Notes: generated by a model not told the origin, from the sequence alone. A DNA stretch of 64,000 nt from Stereum hirsutum FP-91666 SS1 (GCF_000264905.1 NW_006763145.1:652512-716511); one strand, 5' to 3'. Numbered from the stretch's first letter, positions 36,850 to 48,884 are shown. Translations and numbers: made by a program.

Positions 36850-38203
36850 TCAGAAGGCCGTCAACTTCACCACGAATATATTCGGGGCGTTATACCCCAA
36901 TCGTGACTTGATATAATCGCCCTGGTCCCTACCCATCGATTCGAAGAAGAGTCTGTCGCGGAGCCAATCTGCGAGCGCGACGTTGCGTTGTGGGGGAGAA
37001 GATTTAAATCAGTATACCGTCTCGTGGCGATCCCAGTGGATAGTGCCGTGAATAGGAAAAAAGAGAGGGAAGAGGGATGGATAACTAACCAACTCTCTTA
37101 TACCTCCCCGGATTCGGCGCCGGCGAATAAAACTGCCCAGGCCCGCCCCAACCTCCATTGACAGCATTCGCACGTTTAACCGTCTCCTGCAATCGTGGCG
37201 GGAGGGCAGTGAACTCTCCTTCGGTGATGGTATGTTCGGTGTAACTGGTTCGCAGGCAGATCAGTATTAGTACTCAATGCGGCTCCGAGTCATGGCATAA
37301 GGATTGAAGAGGGGAACAGTGAACAAGAAGAACAGTGGACGAGGGGAACAGTGAACACGCACTCCTTCCACATCTGATTACATATATCCCCCAATGTCAC
37401 CCCATCTTCATTCTTCACGATCGTGCACCAGGGCGAATGTTCGCTTATGATTACGATTTCCTGTACGCGGGGGAGGGTGGCCGGCTCGTGGACGGCGGTG
37501 AAGGGGAGGTCGCGGTCTGCGGATTCGCTGAAGCCGCCGGTGGAGCCTGTGGGGGTGGGTGGGAAGAGAGGGGTGATAGGATGTCAGTACGAAGGACTCA
37601 TATGATTGGCCATACGAGGATAGGAGGAATGGTGGGATGGGTAGGGTTCGAAATGCTATGGCGTGGGTGGCAGATAATACCAAAAATATGCATCCTGGTG
37701 GCGTACACACCCACCCACCGCCGCCTATCCCACCCACCGCCGCCTATCCCACTCACCCGCCACACATCGCACACCGCCCCACGCGTATCATCCTCAAACA
37801 CATCGCCCATCAACCACACAAACGCATCACATATCACACGTCGGCCACAATATATCGCACATCGACCACCCGATCACAGAGACGTACGTACCAGTACAAA
37901 GATTAAACACCAGACTGAAATCGGGGCTCGATTTCGTCAAAATAGGGTTAATCTGCAGCTCTAGCGGCTGTGCGCTCGCAAGGAGGTAAAGGTCTGTTTG
38001 GGTCAGGACGGGGCCGTCTGTGTTTCGTCGTAATCATTAGAATCGTGGTCACCATCGTCGTTCGTTCGTCGAAGAAGTGGTGGTAAGGTCCGTGTTGTGA
38101 TCGCGATCGTTGGAGGGATTAATTAGACGTAGGGAATGGGAGAGAAAATGGAGGGAAACGCACAGTGCGAGCCCGCCGCCCATTTCGGGACGTATTGAGC
38201 CAT
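36850..38203 (-). CDS. DUF6699-domain protein
   Basis: 207 residues from five exons (38203-38164, 38017-37892, 37546-37363, 37244-37090, 36968-36850), an exact codon sum. It starts MAQYVPKWAAGSHYGPVL. The DUF6699 domain typical of basidiomycetes includes LQINPIL, FNLCTGSTGGFSE, EPATLPRVQEIVIISE, SPWCTIVKNEDGVTLGDIC and the final VDWLRDRLFFESMGRDQGDYIKSR. The biochemical function of the family is not established. The second intron (about 345 bp) contains two copies of a CCCACCGCCGCCTATCCCAC-like unit near 37710-37750. No defect was seen. Confidence 0.85.
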
Positions 38204-38802
38204 CTGTCACGGTCGTCGACGGGCGTTTGGTAGGGTTTTACTGTGGGCGAAGCAAGCTATGAAAGCTTTAGAGGCCTGAGGCCTGTTCCTTTGACTACAA
38301 GTTCAGAAGAAAGTTACAATGGGTGAAGATGGGTTATGGTGAAGATCAAAAGCAGGGAAATTGGGTGGCGAGGATTGACTCGGAAGGGTTTATAAAATAT
38401 TGTGTATGATAGGAGACAGTGAGAAGAGAAGACGATGCCTCGAGGCTGCAGCGTGCGCCTGAGGTGAACGGAATCGGACAAATAGGGGCAGTGCCACCAC
38501 CCCCCGAGCGTTGGTGCAGTGTTCGGAATCAGAGAATCAGAGACTTAGAGCATCATATCGATCATGCATAATCCAGTTACAGGATTACAGTACAACAACA
38601 CTGACAGTAAACCCCAATACAACACTCAATACAGCATCCTTGCAAATGATACCCTCGTCGCCTCCTTTCTTTCCCCCAATGGGCACTGCATCCATCCATC
38701 CACCCTCTCCGGGAGACCCATCCCTCCTACCCACCACGAACACGCATTCGGCATTCGTAAGAGCGCGTAAAACCCGCTGCAGAGTTGAACGTTGAACGTG
38801 GC
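38204..38802. other. Intergenic region
   Basis: Promoter side of DUF6699 and 3' flank of the CCDC124-like gene, both on the minus strand. Short plus-strand frames (38511-38806) have no domain. Nothing else recognised. Confidence 0.55.
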
Positions 38803-40085
38803 TCATGATTTCTCCCTCAACCTCTGCTCGACCTCGGCTTGTCTCTTCTTGAGCGCCTCGACCTTTTCTTCTTTCGTGGCATCGTAGCCGACTGTCGTTT
38901 GGTTGAACCTACGGATTGATGACGAGCGGGTGTTAGTGTCGTGACGCGTACGAAACGTTAAGATATGATAAGGCAGAGATGGTGGTGGATCGAAGAGTGG
39001 AGGACGCGTACGGGTTCTCGGGTGACTTTTGGAACTGCTTGTAGAGCAGATCTTTGTACTGCTGCAGGCGAAGCCCAGGACGCTGTAATCATACAAAGAA
39101 ACCAAAAAGCGGAGTCAAGTCAATCTACTGGACTCGCACTATAATTTAATGGTGGAAATATGAATACGCACGTCTTGCTTGAGGTTAGGCAGCTCGCGTT
39201 CCGAATACGCCTCGAATGCACCCTTGAACCTCCTCTGAAGACACCAACATCATTTAATCAGTACTCTGCCCATCCCACTCCTTGACCACTCCACACAAAA
39301 AACAGAGAAACCGACCTCGGGATGCTTCTCGATCTCAGCCGCCTTGCTGCCCACGCTCGCCTTGTCCATCTTCGCAGTGACGACCTCCAACAAATCCAGA
39401 GCATTATCGATCCCCGTCGCACTGAAACTCTCTACTTTCTCCGGCATTCCAGGTCTCTCTCCTCCCTCTCCTCCACTCCCACCTGCTCCCTCACCAACTC
39501 CCTCACCACCCAATCCACCACCAGCCGCGATCGCTCCCGGGCCCGCCGGCTTCTCTTTCTCTGCCTTCTTCCCTCCTGCCTTCGCTGCAGCACCGCCCTT
39601 CGTTCCAGCAGCGGCTTTAGCCTTGGGCGCAGGCTTGGGTTTCGTAGGCGCAGAAGCCTCTTCCTCGGCGAGCAAACGTGCGTTCTCTGCTTTGCGCGCG
39701 AGTTCGGCTTTGCGTTTTTCTTCTTTGTCTTCTTTGGATTTTGAGGCTTTAGCGGGGGCGTCGGACCATTTGGAAGCTTCGAGACGTTCCTAGAGGGTGG
39801 TTTGTGTATAATGGGGTGATAGAAGAAATGGATAGGAGGAGGGTGGGTGGAGGATGGAGGATGGAGAGTGGATGGGAGAATATGTCAGCATGAGACCAAG
39901 ATGTACAGATCAATCAATCGAGCGGGACGAATATAACGGTACAAAGACCACTCCCTGATAAAGAGGGTTGAAAAATCAAAGACCCATACCTTCTCAGCAG
40001 CAGTAGCCTCCGCTTTCTTAGCCTCGTTATCCGCCTTCTTCGCCCGCCCGGACTCTTTCTTCGCGTTTCCACCTTTGGGGGGCAT
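38803..40085 (-). CDS. CCDC124 / Lso2-like ribosome-associated coiled-coil protein
   Basis: Start at 40085 (MPPKGGNAKKESGRAKKADNE), several exons, stop at 38803. It has a highly basic, helical N-terminus with Lys/Ala/Glu repeats, an Ala/Gly/Pro-rich linker, then the conserved CCDC124 C-terminal domain: RRFKGAFEAYSERELPNLKQ, RPGLRLQQYKDLLYKQFQKS and PENPFNQTTVGYDATKEEK. In yeast and human, Lso2/CCDC124 binds translationally inactive ribosomes and helps recovery from starvation; the same role is inferred here. The Gly/Ala-rich linker is longer than in the human protein. Confidence 0.85.
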
Positions 40086-40657
40086 CGTGTACTGTTAAGT
40101 GCTAGGTTAATCTAGAGTTATAGGAGGGGTTTGGGTTGATGGGGATGAGATTGTGAGTTGAAGGAGTGAGCACTGAGGAGAGGTAGGGAGGAGGGTGTGT
40201 GGCGAGACTGAGAGATGTCGATGGCGAGGGGATGATGACGGAAGATCTGGATAACTGTGATCTTATCAGATAAGACGGACGATCGACAGCGCTTGATACT
40301 TTTGTGGCGCTTAATATTAGGCGCCACCCTCTTCCTCTAACCTCAACCTCGTCTCGACCATGATCCACTCGAATTCATGTTTAGACTCCCCATGATCTCT
40401 AACCTACATCCCAGCGAATATTATCCGTTTCTAAACCTCAATGATCGTAATCAAGCTATTCCTAGGTCTGGAGTCTGTCTTGCTTTTGACTGAACAGTGC
40501 CAACCAAGGAGTCTAGAGCCTATGTCTCACCACCACCCAGCCCACCAGTCTCAATCATCTTGACTACAAGCCCGAGCTATATGAACCAACCATCCCAACA
40601 TATCCTCTCCTTCTATACTCTCGCCGCCAGAAACCCTAGAGAAGTCCGGCTACCATC
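40086..40657. other. Divergent promoter region
   Basis: Separates the CCDC124-like gene (-) from the large lyase paralogue (+). AT-moderate, without a recognisable gene. Confidence 0.55.
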
Positions 40658-43561
40658 ATGCCACAACTCCGACATCATCCACAGCACCAATCCCGACCAC
40701 GATCCAGGACCCGAGCACTCACCCTTAGTCTCATCACTATCACGGCCGTTCACTTGACACACTATTACGGTGTGAATGGTATGCCTATCGAGCCGTCGGT
40801 CTGCGGTGGTGCTGGTGATGGTATGACTATGGATGGACTGGGAACTACGACGAACGCAATGACGCAGGATTGTGTTCTTTCTCTTCCGGGGTCGTCGATT
40901 GATATGCTTGGTGCTGGGTCTACTATGTCTACTGCCTCGGATATGGTTCTGGCTCTAGACAGTCCCACGTCAATGTCGTCTTTTGTCTCGTCGACTGCAA
41001 CGGGCTCTGTCACTGCAGCTGCAGCTGCACCCTCAATCAACGAGGACTCGGACCCAACTGCAATGGTCACCCTCACGTTGGTGGAAACAACGACCACAAC
41101 AACGACTCCGCCTCGCGTCACCATCACGGATATCGATCTCATTCCTGGGCTCGTCACCGGGCCACCGGTCACATCTACGGCTACTTTGACGGCGTATACC
41201 ACCATTACTGTCGGCGCCTCTAACGAGATCCCGACGCCGATGTCGAATCCGACCGATATGATCACTGTTACTTTTCCTGCCTCACCTGGAATTGGAGCCG
41301 GACCTGCGTTTACGATTGTGATCCCTGTCGTTCCCTCACCCACATCAACGCCGTCCCTTTCCGCTTCTCTCTTGCCCTCATCTTCACCCTCATCTTCATT
41401 CCCAAACACCATAATAACCTTGATTCCTCCTCTTCCCTCTCCCCCACCTCCCCCACAAGCTCCACCTCCCACTTCAACCTCCGCAACCCTCTGGACCGCC
41501 CCGACAAACATGACCGACTTGGGCACGTTCGGTGTGCGGAAGTTTGCGGGGGGAAAGGAGAATATGAGGATTGTGACGGGGATACCTAGTGGGGCCAGCG
41601 CTGGGGCTACGACGACGGTGGCGAGTGGGACGGTGACGACTACAAGTTTGGATGCGACGATGACCACAGATGCGGATGCGACGACGACTACGGATGTGGA
41701 TACGAGTACGACTATGGGCATTGCGACTGGGACGGCTATTCCGAATTCGAATTCGAGCGTGGGCCTGAGTGCGCTTTATGGACAGGCGACTGGGACTACG
41801 ACGAGCGGTGGTGTTGTGGACTTGGATACGACGATGGGACCGAGCACTATAGCGGATCCTTCGAGCACGACGACGACGGCGCTGACACCAACCGCGACTG
41901 GGACGGAGAATGCGACGAGCGGCGAGCTCACACCTAGTGCCTCAAATGTCGATGTTACGGGTGCCAATTACACGACTTCGGGTCCTTCGACCGTGGATTT
42001 CCCCTTCAACGGCACGTTCATGAATGACGTTTCTTCTGACACGAACTCTACGTCTCTCAACACCACTTCTACCTACTTCAACACCACCTCCCCATCCAAT
42101 ACCTCTATCACGACAATGCAAACCCAAGTCAACGGCACCACGACATCATCTATCCTCTCGCCTCCCCGCCTCCCCATAACCCCCTGGACGAACTCCACCC
42201 CCGTCCTCCAACTCCTCTACCCCTCCAACTCCATCAACCCCGGCAACCCCTCCTCCCCCCTCGGCGGCGCCGACTTCTACGCCTCCCCGCTCTCGCCCGC
42301 CGTCCTCGCCCGCGCCAAAACCGTAACGCTGCAATACGGCGTGTTCTTCCCCGTCGATTTCGAGTGGGTGAAGGGCGGGAAGTTGCCTGGATTGTATGGT
42401 GGGAAGATGGGGTGTTCGGGTGGGGACGAGGCGGTGGATTGTTTTAGTACGAGGTTGATGTGGAGGGGGGAGGGCAGGGGGGAGATGTATCTCGTCAGTC
42501 TTCTTTTCTTTTCTCTTCCTTTATCCTTCCTCTTCGATTTTGCAAGAGCACTGACCTTGTACTCTCCTCAGTACGCACCAAAAGACAAGCAAACACCCAC
42601 ACTCTGCTCCCTCCCTCCCCAATCCGTCTGCGACGCAACCTACGGCCTCTCGCTCGCCCGTGGCTCTTTCACGTTCAAAGCAGGCGCATGGACACATGTG
42701 AGGCAGACGATACGGTTGAATACGCCCGGGGAGCAGGATGGTGGGATGGTGCTTGAGGTGGATGGGAAGAGGGTTATTGAGAGGGGGGATGTTTATTATA
42801 GGGGGGTTAAACCTCCTCCTCCTCCACCGCCTCCATCGTTTCCACCATCGCAGGCCAAAACGAAGGAAGGCACGAAAGAGAAGTCGGAGACCACGAGCGC
42901 AAATAAGGCGAAATCGACGACGAGCGGACCGCCGGATGGATGGAGTAGTGGTAGTGGTGGGAAGCAGGACTGTGGGTTGCTTGGCTTAGGATGCTTGCAG
43001 GGACGCGAGAAAGTCGAAGTTGCTCCGAGACGAGAAGTTGTTTTCGACACTGATGCTGGTCCTAGAGGTGTGGATGAGGCCCAGACTACGACTACGACTA
43101 CTACTCGGATCGTCACTGCGACACAGTCGGTCGAGCCGGACGTCATTACGCTCGCTATTTCGGAGTGGGAGACCGTTGCTCCTAATGCGACTGTGACGAC
43201 CACGACGAGAACAGTTACGAGCACCGTCACCTCGACGGCTAGCGGAGCTACCTCCACCAATGGTACATACGATGCAGAGGAGGGCACTGATGGTGGCGAT
43301 TTTGTCGTTTCGGAGAATGATGACGGGAACGCGGATGCGGATGAAGAGAGCGGTGTTGGGTTTCAGGGATTGTTCTTCAGGTGCGTTCTCTCTCCCGATT
43401 TTATGATCTCCCTTTCTCCTAGTATTTCATGAGAGGAAGCTGACTTTGTGTTCTGTCGATGTAGTACGTTTTTCGGAGGACACGACGAGAGTTATGCGTC
43501 GCCGAAGGATCAGTATACTTGGTTTAAGGATTTCGGGATGAGTGCGGATGAATTCTGGTGA
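40658..43561 (+). CDS. Large PL14-like polysaccharide lyase with Thr/Ser-rich stalk and internal insertion
   Basis: 913 residues from three exons (40658-42493, 42572-43380, 43465-43561). A basic leader and hydrophobic segment (ALTLSLITITAVHL) suggest a signal peptide or anchor. About 480 residues rich in Thr, Ser and Asn follow, probably heavily O-glycosylated. The lyase domain begins FYASPLSPAVLARAKTVTL and has FEWVKGGKLPGLYGG, CFSTRLMWR, YGLSLARGSFTF and VRQTIRLN. Between VYYRG and the closing FQGLFFSTFFGG / YASPKDQYTWFKDF block lies an insertion of about 180 residues with a Pro run and Thr repeats that is absent from the paralogue at 5873-7605. The first intron (42494-42571) is 78 bp and free of stops in frame. 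Confidence 0.8.
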
Positions 43562-43943
43562 TGGGAATCAGTGCTCGTTTAGTATTATCCGTTCACAGTG
43601 CTCGACTATGGGTTTCCAACTATTTTTTTTGCTATTATCGAATCATACCCTTTTCTCTAAGAATCGCGAATCCGAATATTTGAGCATGTATGTGTGAGAT
43701 AATTGGGTGGGCCACATCACTTCTATCGTATCGAACGAGTGTGGCGTTGCGTCGTGGCATCTTGTCCGAGTCGTGGTGCCACAAGCTGTGGGTTCACTCG
43801 AACATCCTCCCATTCAGAACCTCAACCATATACCCATTGCTCGCACTCCGTTGCCGCGTAGACCCCCCTGGTTCATTATCCAGAGAAAAGTCTGGCTGCT
43901 CAAAGTCTAAGTCGTACAGACAGAGCGTTACTTGACGGCAGCC
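43562..43943. other. Promoter region of ALG2
   Basis: 3' flank of the lyase gene and 5' flank of ALG2. No coding sequence recognised. Confidence 0.5.
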
Positions 43944-45826
43944 ATGACGGACCCTACCCCTCGTTTGCGCATCGCGTTTATACACCCTGACCTGGGGATT
44001 GGCAAGTCAGAAACCATCCAATTTTACATCAATCATTGCTGACGTTTCCAATAAAACAGGTGGTGCAGAACGTCTTGTTGTTGATGCAGCTCTTGGTCTA
44101 CAAAAACTCGGACATTCAGTCGACATATATACATCACATCACGACCCGACACATTGTTTTGACGAGACCCGGGATGGTGCGTGGTTTTATACCTTCATAA
44201 GTATTGAATATTGAGAACCGGTACTGATGCTTGTGGCTCGGTTCGCTGCGGTGGACAGGGACTCTGAGGGTGCATAACGTCGAGCCACCTTTCCCTCGAG
44301 CTATCAAGGGCAAATTCCACATACTCCTAGCCCACCTCCGTCAACTCCACCTCACCTCCCGTCTCGTACTCTCTTCACCACCATCATCATCTACACCCTC
44401 ATCCAAGTCCTCACCCACAATTCCAAAGGATAACTCACTCGCGAAACAACACGACGTCTACTTCGTCGACCAACTCTCCACCTGCGTCCCCCTCCTCCGT
44501 CTCTTCGCAGGCCGAAGAGTCGTCTTCTATTGTCATTTCCCCGACAAGCTACTTGCGAATGGGGAGTTTAGTGAGGATGTGGGTAAGATGAGGATGAGAG
44601 GCGGGTGGTTGAAGAGGGTTTATCGAATGCCGATGGATTGGGTCGAGGAGGTCACGACGCGTGAGTTGTTTTCTCTTTGCACTTTGGGTTATGGAATGTG
44701 GAGGGGATTTCCGTAGAGGAGCAATAGATGCTGATTCGCGAATGTAATTTAGGCCAGGCAGATATGATTTTGGCGAATTCGAACTTCACCGCTAGGGTCT
44801 TCAAGTCTTATTTCCCTTCAATACCGGCAACTCCACGCGTCGTTCATCCTGGCATCAATCTCTCTGCGTATGATATGCAGATCGATAGGTCAGACCCGGA
44901 CATACAGCAGATTAGCTCGTGCGTGTTCCGCTTTTCGGTGTGATGGTCCCATCTGTGTGGCACCCTGCCTTGCGTCGCCCCATGAACATCTGAATTTAAT
45001 ACTGTGCACGTCCTCACATAGCGATCGCCCAACTCTCCTCTCCCTCAACCGCTTTGAAAAGAAGAAAAACGTCGCACTCGCCATCACCTCCTTCGCCCTC
45101 CTCCGCAAATCTCTTGCCGCCTCACCCACCTCCACCTCAACATCCTTTACCAACTCCCGCCTCGTCATCGCCGGTGGCTACGACCCCCGCGTCGAGGACA
45201 ATATGATGACCCTCGTCTCCCTCATCGACCTCGCCAAATCGCATTCCCTCTCCTACACCATCCTAACCCCTTCAGACTCCAAGGTCACCATTCCGCCCTT
45301 CAACACCACGCCCTCCAACCCCGACATCACCTTCCTCCTCAATTTTACGACAGCACAGAGGTCGGCCTTGCTGACTTCTCCATCTACGCTTGTTCTACTT
45401 TACACACCCACAAACGAGCACTTCGGCATCGGACCCGTCGAAGCCATGGCCTGCGCCCTCCCCGTCCTCGCCTGCTCCTCCGGCGGACCCGTCGAGAGTG
45501 TAGTCCAATTCCCAGCCTCTGAACGAACGGGATGGTTACGCGAGCCCGAGGCGGGGGTGTGGGCGGAGGCGTTGGAGGAGATTGTGGGGATGGGTGCGGA
45601 TGAGCGGAGGGAATTGGGGGAGAGGGCGAGGAGGAGGGCGAGGGAGAAGTTTGGGATGGAGGCGATGGCGAGGGATTTGGAGGGCGTTGTGAGGGAGGCG
45701 GCGCGGATGGGGGAGGTAAGGTGGGGGGATGTTGTGGGGTGGGGTATGGGAGAGGGGACCGCGTTGATGGCGTTGGTGGTGATATTGATTGCAGCATTCG
45801 TAGCGAGGGATGCAGGTATTATGTAG
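43944..45826 (+). CDS. ALG2: ALG2, alpha-1,3/1,6-mannosyltransferase
   Basis: Adds the second and third mannoses of the dolichol-linked oligosaccharide on the cytosolic face of the ER. Several exons. GT-B fold of the GT4 type: N-terminal [58 protein letters not shown]-terminal domain [31 protein letters not shown] and the nucleotide-sugar motif [20 protein letters not shown] with its EX7E pair. It ends with a hydrophobic segment ([15 protein letters not shown]) like other ALG2 proteins. The first intron (44002-44059) needs a GC donor (GCAAGT) to give the invariant GIGGAER sequence. Ser/Thr-rich insertions relative to yeast are present. Confidence 0.9.
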
Positions 45827-46034
45827 AGGGTTGAGGTAAGTGAGCTTCAACTTACTTTCATGGTGTTCTGACTGACCAAGTGATAACAGCATTTGTTACC
45901 ATGCTAAAGTTTTGAATACCATAAATTACTCATCACCCGGAGCTTCATTGTCCGCACAGTGCGCTTTGCGCTTTGAACGTATCGTACACAGAGATCCATC
46001 AAAGATATGCGGTGCCCTTGAACCTTCCAGCCAC

Positions 46035-48884
46035 TCAAATGCCCATATGTATGAAAGGCATCCATGAAAGAAAATTTCTCTCTCCGACCGTCTCTCGCAG
46101 CCGCCCCACAGCCTTGTGCAACGCGTATGCTGCACTCACACTCTTCCCACCCGCGTTCGAATCTTCGTCCCTCATCATAAAAGCATAAACAGCATCCGCC
46201 ACCCTCACCGCATCCTCATCCCGAATCGACCACATCGTCGCCACGACCGACCTGTACCCAACTGCCAACATCCCCGCCGCCACATGTATAACCTCCTCCG
46301 AACGTTTCATATCCCCCATCGCCGTCTCACACGCCGACAGAAACGCGAAATCTGCGTGGGGCAAGTTTTTACGCGTGAGGGCCGAGAGCGTGAGCCTTCC
46401 GTCTTGAAGCTGAAAACCGCTATTAGTTGCTTGGTGGGGGTCTTGGATTCCGTGGCAGGCGAGGTGGATCCAGCTGAAGCGATCGAGTTCCCTAAGGACG
46501 GAGGAAGTGGTCGCGTGCTCTCCTTTGAGCCATGAGTTGGGCATGTGCGATGTGCGATGGAGGACTTTTTCTGCCTCTCTTGTGGTCTGGGGGAGTGGCG
46601 TGTAGCCTGGGGTCGATGGCTGGCTTACGATCAAGATACCTTCGGAGCCCTGTTTGCGAGGTCTTTGAGCCGCCAGGATAGCGCTGAGACTAGGTGCGTA
46701 GGAGGACACGACGTGTTTGAAGAGGCGGGAGGTTCTGGTCTTGCGCGCGGTAAAGACCGGCAGCGTGGATAGGTAAAGCGGAAAGCAGGCCAGTTGGACA
46801 CCATGTGACGTGGAGGAGTTTGCCTTCGTCTTGTAAACACTGTCCGACCGAATGAATTCAGTCGGAGACGATGATAAGGCGTATGGAGATATACTAACCG
46901 TGCGTAATATTTCGTCTAGGATAGGTTTGACCACATTCGTCCAGAGATCTCCCAAGATCCTCTCAATAACGACAATCGGGTTCGACGACGATGCTTTCGT
47001 TCTCTTCAACCCACGCCGTGAGCCAAAGTATATCCCCGAGTCCTCCAATGCCTTCAGCCATGCAGACGAAAGCTTCACCAAATGTGCACGGGTAAGATTA
47101 GGGAGTGGAACCTCGATGATGCTGTCCTCATTATCTCGTACGATAAGCGCAGTATATCGCTCGGTCTCAGCATTGATTACGACGACTGGACCGGAGCGTG
47201 CGGCTGCTCTGAGCTCAGAGAATCTCTTTGGGAGCATGAACCTCTCGAAGCCCGGTATCCTGCGTGCTCGTTCAAGAAGATCATCCTTCTCTTCTGCCAG
47301 CCGGTGGCGCGTCTGAATCCCACGTTCGACCGTGACCTCCGAGCTCGATTCGGTCACAACTTCTGTGGATGGCCCACTATGATCCAGCGCACTGAACACA
47401 CCTCCTAGTCGGCCTGCGAGTCCCGGGTCGACTTCACGAAGGTCATCGAGAGGGGTCCGAAGAGAAAGAATCTGACCCCATACGATATTTCTCCCAATCT
47501 CGAGCCACTCGAGTGCCAGATCGAGCCGGTGCGAATCTATCGCTGCCGCCGCTGCGTGGATAGCCGAATATTGAACGATTTTGGTTGCTTCGTATCGGTC
47601 TTCGAGAGGCCTTCCCATCCAAACGATGGAAGGAATGAGCTCCATCGCCACTCGATGGGCATCTAGGTCATGCGCACGATGACGGGTGTAGTATGCATCT
47701 GCGCCGTGGTATGCAGCACGTACTCTATCGACGGGGCTTCCGGTCCTGTTGTTCATCGCCTCGTAAAATAAGACGATTGCTCTATCGAGGTCTTCACCCT
47801 CCCCAAAGTGTCTATATCGAATCTCGTATAGGTGCGCCTGATTGTACAGGCATAACATTTTTTCTGGAAGGTGGCCCGAGATCAATGATAGAGCTCGCTC
47901 CCGCAGTCGAATGGCTTCGTCGATGTCTGCGACATCCCCGCTTGGATTGAGTCTTCGCCACGACGGTAGATCCAAAGAGCTCAGTATTTCCTGAAGAAAT
48001 CCACGTCCATCAGGCGCGAGCGGGTTTTTGCTGCTGTCGTACTGCCCGAAACCTATGAACCTGAGGGTGTGCGCCAAAGCGAGGTTGTTTAAATGGGCCG
48101 GAGACTTTTCTTCAGAAAGTTTCACAGAATCTCGGAGAGCGGCGACAGATGAATCGATGTCAACGGCGTGGCCGGAGTGCTCGAACCGAGTTAGAAACGC
48201 AACGCCCAAGGCACCCAGAACGCTGCACATCAATGGGTCGCCTTCGTGTACGAGATCAATAGCCATTCTATGAGCATCTATGGCTGCATCGAGGTCCGCC
48301 ACACGATTTCCATTCTCAAAGCGCAGACGCAACGCAATCCCAAGGTCACATAGCATCGCCGGATCACCGAGTGAACCTTCTTTACTAGGTGTCCCGTAGC
48401 GCGAAAGTGATACTGCCTGCTGAAGCCTTGCTATGGCTTTATCAATATCCCGAATATCGCGTATTGCATTATAGCGGGAACGAAGACTGCGAGCCAGTCC
48501 CTTGAGACAGTGACTCTTCCCGGGTTTGTCGTCGGGCGTAAGGTCAATACTTTCCTCGTGATTCAGAATAGAGGCATCGATGTCGACGAGGTTTCCTCGT
48601 CTCTCGAAACGCTGTAACAGCCAAGAGCTGAGAGCGCACATTAACCCGGGTCGACAGGGATCGTTGGCAGATGCGGAGTCGAGTGCTTTTTGGGTTAGAA
48701 CGAGCCCCAAGTCTGCGTCTGCTTCATTCGACTCGAGACTGAATCGATATTGAAGTAGTCGAAGACTACAGAGGGACAAACAGGTCTGGATTTCGCTTCC
48801 GGGTGGGCAAAATTGAATGGCTTGTTGGTGAAGCATTGAGATAGAAGATGTCTCTGGTGTCGAGGAAGTGCTGTTCGAGGGCAT
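46035..48884 (-). CDS. TPR-CHAT protein with apparent frameshift
   Basis: An uninterrupted 949-codon frame. The N-terminal half is made of TPR-like repeats with the fungal signature (YRFSLESNEADADLGL, LLQRFERRGNLVDIDASI, LTRFEHSGHAVDIDSSV). The C-terminal half is a CHAT caspase-like protease domain with catalytic His in WIHLACHG and Cys in FAFLSACETAMGD. The family signature LLHVTWCPTGLLSALPIHAAG is only found after removing a 59-bp intron (46840-46898), in another frame; one extra base at about 46741-46764 is then needed to return to the frame of HVVSSYAPSL and the catalytic residues. So it is either a pseudogene, a sequencing error, or an intron-retaining variant without that signature. Fungal CHAT proteins are linked to cell-death or allorecognition in general. 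Confidence 0.75.
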   Translation of the reverse strand: MPSNSTSSTPETSSISMLHQQAIQFCPPGSEIQTCLSLCSLRLLQYRFSLESNEADADLGLVLTQKALDSASANDPCRPGLMCALSSWLLQRFERRGNLVDIDASILNHEESIDLTPDDKPGKSHCLKGLARSLRSRYNAIRDIRDIDKAIARLQQAVSLSRYGTPSKEGSLGDPAMLCDLGIALRLRFENGNRVADLDAAIDAHRMAIDLVHEGDPLMCSVLGALGVAFLTRFEHSGHAVDIDSSVAALRDSVKLSEEKSPAHLNNLALAHTLRFIGFGQYDSSKNPLAPDGRGFLQEILSSLDLPSWRRLNPSGDVADIDEAIRLRERALSLISGHLPEKMLCLYNQAHLYEIRYRHFGEGEDLDRAIVLFYEAMNNRTGSPVDRVRAAYHGADAYYTRHRAHDLDAHRVAMELIPSIVWMGRPLEDRYEATKIVQYSAIHAAAAAIDSHRLDLALEWLEIGRNIVWGQILSLRTPLDDLREVDPGLAGRLGGVFSALDHSGPSTEVVTESSSEVTVERGIQTRHRLAEEKDDLLERARRIPGFERFMLPKRFSELRAAARSGPVVVINAETERYTALIVRDNEDSIIEVPLPNLTRAHLVKLSSAWLKALEDSGIYFGSRRGLKRTKASSSNPIVVIERILGDLWTNVVKPILDEILRTVSISPYALSSSPTEFIRSDSVYKTKANSSTSHGVQLACFPLYLSTLPVFTARKTRTSRLFKHVVSSYAPSLSAILAAQRPRKQGSEGILIVSQPSTPGYTPLPQTTREAEKVLHRTSHMPNSWLKGEHATTSSVLRELDRFSWIHLACHGIQDPHQATNSGFQLQDGRLTLSALTRKNLPHADFAFLSACETAMGDMKRSEEVIHVAAGMLAVGYRSVVATMWSIRDEDAVRVADAVYAFMMRDEDSNAGGKSVSAAYALHKAVGRLRETVGERNFLSWMPFIHMGI

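Noticed and set aside
37700..37760. Possible minisatellite in the DUF6699 intron
   Set aside because: Only two copies of a roughly 21-bp unit; too few to call a repeat array.
40765..41721. 318-codon open frame on the minus strand
   Set aside because: Lies entirely antisense to the Thr/Ser-rich exon of the lyase gene; Val/Ile-rich composition is the expected mirror of ACN codons. No domain, no promoter.
46852..47408. Plus-strand frames of 108-154 codons
   Set aside because: Antisense shadows of the TPR-CHAT coding sequence.
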